Shown: piece by piece, positions 49,467 through 51,865 of the stretch | Layout of the letters: every line of letters begins with the position of its first letter | Numbering within the stretch: the first letter of the stretch is position 1 | Assembly (NCBI GenBank): GCA_016709845.1 | Contig: JADJMA010000033.1 | Coordinates: forward strand, 1 to 51,865 | From: Flammeovirgaceae bacterium | Lineage (GTDB): Bacteria > Bacteroidota > Bacteroidia > Cytophagales > Cyclobacteriaceae | Direction of reading: 5' to 3' | DNA length: 51,865 nt | Translations under genes and position numbers: made by a program | Notes under the pieces: model-generated | What the model saw: only the letters and a program-made list of their open reading frames with translations | Databases searched by the model: none | Told to the model about the DNA's origin: nothing

Positions 49467-49961
49467 TGTAATTGTGGCTCTTGCTTATAGAGAATAAAGT
49501 CCATGAGTGTTTCCCCATTAACGATCTGTACATTTTGCCCTTGAATAATTTTTTTTGCTGATGGATTAATTTGTCCTGTATGAAAAAAGAATCCCCAGGC
49601 GGCAACATCCTTTGATTTTTTAGTGAACTGATTAAGTGTGTCGGGATCGATCATTCCTAAAGACCGATTAACAAATAGATATATTTTTTTTTCCATAAGG
49701 ATTAACGACAATCCCCTCCAAATTACCTTGTGCCTGAGTTTTATCCCTTGACACCCTATATCCACAGGACTCAAAAGCTGATAACAGAAGTTCCAGAAAT
49801 AGCGGGTTATCCAATCGGTATAAACGCTGCATAACCCGCGTCTCACGAAAATCACCACCTATTGCCTCTAAGCGCCTACGAACACGCGCGGCCTGTCGGG
49901 ATTCTTCCCGCTCGGCTTTTAATAACCGGAAATACAAGTAGCGAATGAGTCTTTGTAACAT
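49460..49961 (-). CDS. Mrr-like restriction-endonuclease-fold protein (frameshifted)
   Basis: About 167 codons. The N-terminal coil is very basic (LKAEREESRQAARVRRRLEA). After it, FESCGYRVSRDKTQAQGNLE and GIVVNPYGKKIYLFVNRSLG (joined by a slip near 49,690 in an A/T run) resemble the core strands of Mrr_cat-type nucleases. The second half reads DVAAWGFFFHTGQINPSAKK. The usual D...QxK residues are not clear: the position after the second strand reads F-V-N-R. It may thus be catalytically inactive. Confidence 0.5.
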
Positions 49962-50125
49962 GCTGTTTGGTTTTTCGGATGCTTAAAGATAACACTCCTA
50001 AAGTTAATGTAGTGGATCAGGGCGGGTAGATGTAATAATTTTCTTAAAATCAATTTTTTTTTGGGATGTGACTGAAATATCCCCTTTCAAAAGCTAAGAC
50101 GTTATTCAAGTGTGGGCGTTGTGTT

Positions 50126-50407
50126 GTGGCTATACCTGATTATGTGAGTATATCGGATGCTTCCTTTCATAATCTATCGCTAATGCGGCAGCATGGGCGG
50201 TGGTTAGTGGCCGGTGGAACGGTGCGGGAATATGAGCGAATCTACTGCGAGAAACATTCGCGATTGAAGTACTACACCCAACCGATAAAGGGAATGGTAA
50301 GGGGAAATGGAAACTTAGGCTTCCTTATTAAGATTGATGGAGGTGGGTTACTACTATATAAAGGGAACCGATCAGGGATTGATTGCTTTTTGTTAATAGC
50401 AATGTGA
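50126..50407 (+). CDS. hypothetical protein, 93 aa
   Basis: 93 residues from ATG 50126, intact. A Gly-rich beta region (GRWLVAGGTVREYERIYCEK; GNGNLGFLIKIDGGGLLLYK) is visible, but there are no known motifs. The sequence ctacacctgattatgtgagtat is repeated close to 50,475, so part of the frame may belong to a duplicated segment. Moderate doubt that it is a gene. Confidence 0.35.
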   Translation: MAIPDYVSISDASFHNLSLMRQHGRWLVAGGTVREYERIYCEKHSRLKYYTQPIKGMVRGNGNLGFLIKIDGGGLLLYKGNRSGIDCFLLIAM

Positions 50408-50475
50408 TTCATTTAACTAATGATGGTTACCTGGAACCCTTCTTTCGATCCCAGCTTGTTTATTAAATAATCTAA

Positions 50476-51256
50476 CTACACCTGATTATGTGAGTATAAG
50501 TTTTTCATACCCTCTGGAATATTAAGATTCTGTTGATCGGACATGGATTTGATTATTTGCTGTGGCTTCACACCGAATTTGCGCAATATTCCTTGTGAGG
50601 TGGGAGTTATTAGTCTCACTTGATTGGTGGCGGGAAGTGTGTGTGTATATGATTTATTCCATGCCATCGAATTTATAGCCAGATGATCGGGGCGTATTCC
50701 GGTGAATAATGTTGTTTTATTTTTATCTATAGTCACCGCCACATTTATGTTTAATTCAGGTTTCACTTTTATCCCTGTTGAAGAAAGATCAGCAACGACC
50801 TTGCTAGTGCTTATAATTTTACCTTGCAGGAGGGCTGGTTTAAATTCCTCATTATAATATTTCTTCACAGCATCGTATATTTTCCTCTATCCTGATTGGG
50901 CCCTACCTCCACAGATAATGAGTCCATTAATGTGGCAAAACCTTTGCGGGTGAAACGACTTCTATTCTCTTCCGTTACGTCCAGTGGAGGGAGTGTTTGA
51001 CTCTTTCTTTTTGCAGACGTTGTAACTCTTCGGTCTTGTATCTAATAGTTGGGCTACCTGAATCCGTCCAGGCATCATAGCTTTTACGGATGTAGTCGTC
51101 CCTGTGAACTTCTTTACGAAGTAAGGGGTTGGCCTTGATCACCTTTCGTTGAAAATCACGAAAATTCCAATCAATAGGAGGATTTCCTATCGAGTTGTTT
51201 ATCGTGTTTTCCAAACGGTTGAAAAAACCCCTGGGTGAATTATCTGACTTTGCCAT
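50476..51256 (-). CDS. hypothetical protein, about 260 aa (frameshifts)
   Basis: Two visible frames join into one product. MAKSDNSPRGFFNRLENTIN to RVKHSL, then after a slip near 51,000, LPPLDVTEENRSRFTRKGFA and LMDSLSVEVGPNQDRGK. One missing A near 50,880 then leads into IYDAVKKYYNEEFKPALLQG and the rest. The second half is beta-rich (ELNINVAVTIDKNKTTLFTG). No family is recognised. It follows the 51272 gene with 15 bp between them and is likely co-transcribed with it. Confidence 0.55.
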
Positions 51257-51271
51257 GAGTGGTGGTGTTTT

Positions 51272-51629
51272 TTATTTCATCAACAAATACCGGGGTATTG
51301 CTTCGTGCAGGGTATGGACTAGCCCTTTGAGTGAGTCCAAGAACTTGTTGATGTCCCTATCCATGTATTGCTTTGCTGCATAGCCAAAGTAAGCCAGCAT
51401 ATTGTTTTGTAATTTCTTTGCTGAAATTAACACTTCTGGCCATGTCTGCTGCTTTTATCGAGGGCGTATTGCTTTTCATTCGCACATGGGATAGATGTAA
51501 AATAGCTAATTCCCCTTCCTCGGTTAAAACGTGCAAGCCGTCACTATCCCCATGCTTTAACACCATATAGGTTTTATCCCCCTGAAGTTCATGGGTTACT
51601 GTCTGACCAAATGTATATGTATTTATCAT
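51272..51629 (-). CDS. hypothetical protein, about 119 aa (one frameshift)
   Basis: From ATG 51629: MINTYTFGQTVTHELQGDKT and LTEEGELAILHLSHVRMKSN. After a slip near 51,438 the frame changes to EVLISAKKLQNNMLAYFGYA, then QYMDRDINKFLDSLKGLVHT, stopping at 51272. The first half is a small beta domain, the second a helical hairpin. No family is recognised. Confidence 0.55.
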
Positions 51630-51678
51630 ATTTCTATTTAAAATGAAAGTCCTGTTTGTTTTCCGGGTCGCGCAATAT

Positions 51679-51865
51679 CTAAACGGGGTTCAGTGGGTCG
51701 TATTGTGCTTTTAACTGATGGCCAACGGAGTCATAAGCTATTACCTGTTGATTATGAAACTCTGGGGGGGGAGGTTTATTCTCCCAACCTAGCGCAAGAC
51801 GTGAGGATTGTCCTTGTTCTGTTTCAATCTTAATTGCAGTTTCAATAATATTTTTAATAGTATCT
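51679..51865 (-). CDS. hypothetical protein, C-terminal part (runs off the window)
   Basis: An open frame of about 61 codons enters from the right edge and ends at the TAG at 51679-51681: IIETAIKIETEQGQSSRLAL, then a Pro-rich stretch and VIAYDSVGHQLKAQYDPLNP. Codon use is consistent with a gene, and the following minus-strand gene starts 50 bp later. A C8 run in it is a likely error site. No function can be assigned. Confidence 0.45.
   Translation of the reverse strand, partial: DTIKNIIETAIKIETEQGQSSRLALGWENKPPPPEFHNQQVIAYDSVGHQLKAQYDPLNPV

Overview
The window looks like Bacteroidota DNA, probably Cytophagales-like: it encodes a type IX secretion (CHU_C-type) sorting domain, very large secreted RHS/YD-repeat proteins of the DUF6443 kind, Bacteroidota-style lipoproteins and an AT-rich, low-GC gene set. 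Many genes are broken into two or more reading frames, and most breaks that I checked by eye fall in homopolymer runs and are repaired by adding or removing one base. I therefore read the window as an unpolished long-read assembly. Most split genes are reported as one gene with frameshifts rather than as pseudogenes.

The main result is that about 41.85 kb (1463-43315) is a single transposon-like insertion inside a class I ribonucleotide reductase small-subunit gene (nrdB). The left flank (1303-1462) ends in the codons for ...ENIHS and the right flank (43320-43971) resumes with EVYSLLID and runs to the normal C-terminus. The junction lies inside the conserved E-x-x-H-S-x-x-Y motif, between the iron ligands and the radical tyrosine. 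The flanks share CATTCC. The ends are 25-bp imperfect terminal inverted repeats starting TGGTTG, with a second inner repeat at each end, as expected for a TnsB/TniA-type transposase. The first ~85 residues of nrdB are also missing upstream, where ssb sits directly against the fragment.

Inside the element, from left to right: (a) a minus-strand defence operon (13868 down to 1678) with a half-length HsdS, HsdM, HsdS, six inserted small or accessory genes (a possible nuclease-like protein, a hypothetical, DUF2188, DUF2971, DUF3800, AlbA_2/Schlafen-like ATP-binding protein), HsdR and a YgjP/DUF45 metallopeptidase; (b) a mobility module (14058-21396) with a protein made of about four HigA-like HTH units, a TnsC-like ATPase with a degraded P-loop, a small basic protein, a tyrosine recombinase, TnsC, TnsB, an unknown gene and a divergent XRE regulator next to an inverted-repeat operator array; (c) surface-protein genes including a type B T9SS cargo (21664-25040); (d) a RelE/ParE-type toxin-antitoxin pair; (e) a 16-kb RHS operon read right to left: Skp/OmpH-like chaperone, lipoprotein, SpvB-like RHS partner, a giant RHS protein with plant-type LRRs and an unrecognised C-terminal toxin candidate, and a lipoprotein with MORN-like repeats as candidate immunity; (f) an orphan MbcA/ParS-type antitoxin beside the right end.

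Outside the element lie accessory genes of another kind: a SLOG/DUF2493 fragment and ssb on the left; on the right a lipoprotein, two unknowns, a MoxR ATPase, a VWA protein with a metallopeptidase domain, a WGR-domain protein, an Mrr-like protein and unknowns. This backbone may itself be a plasmid, phage or integrated element, but the window alone cannot decide that.
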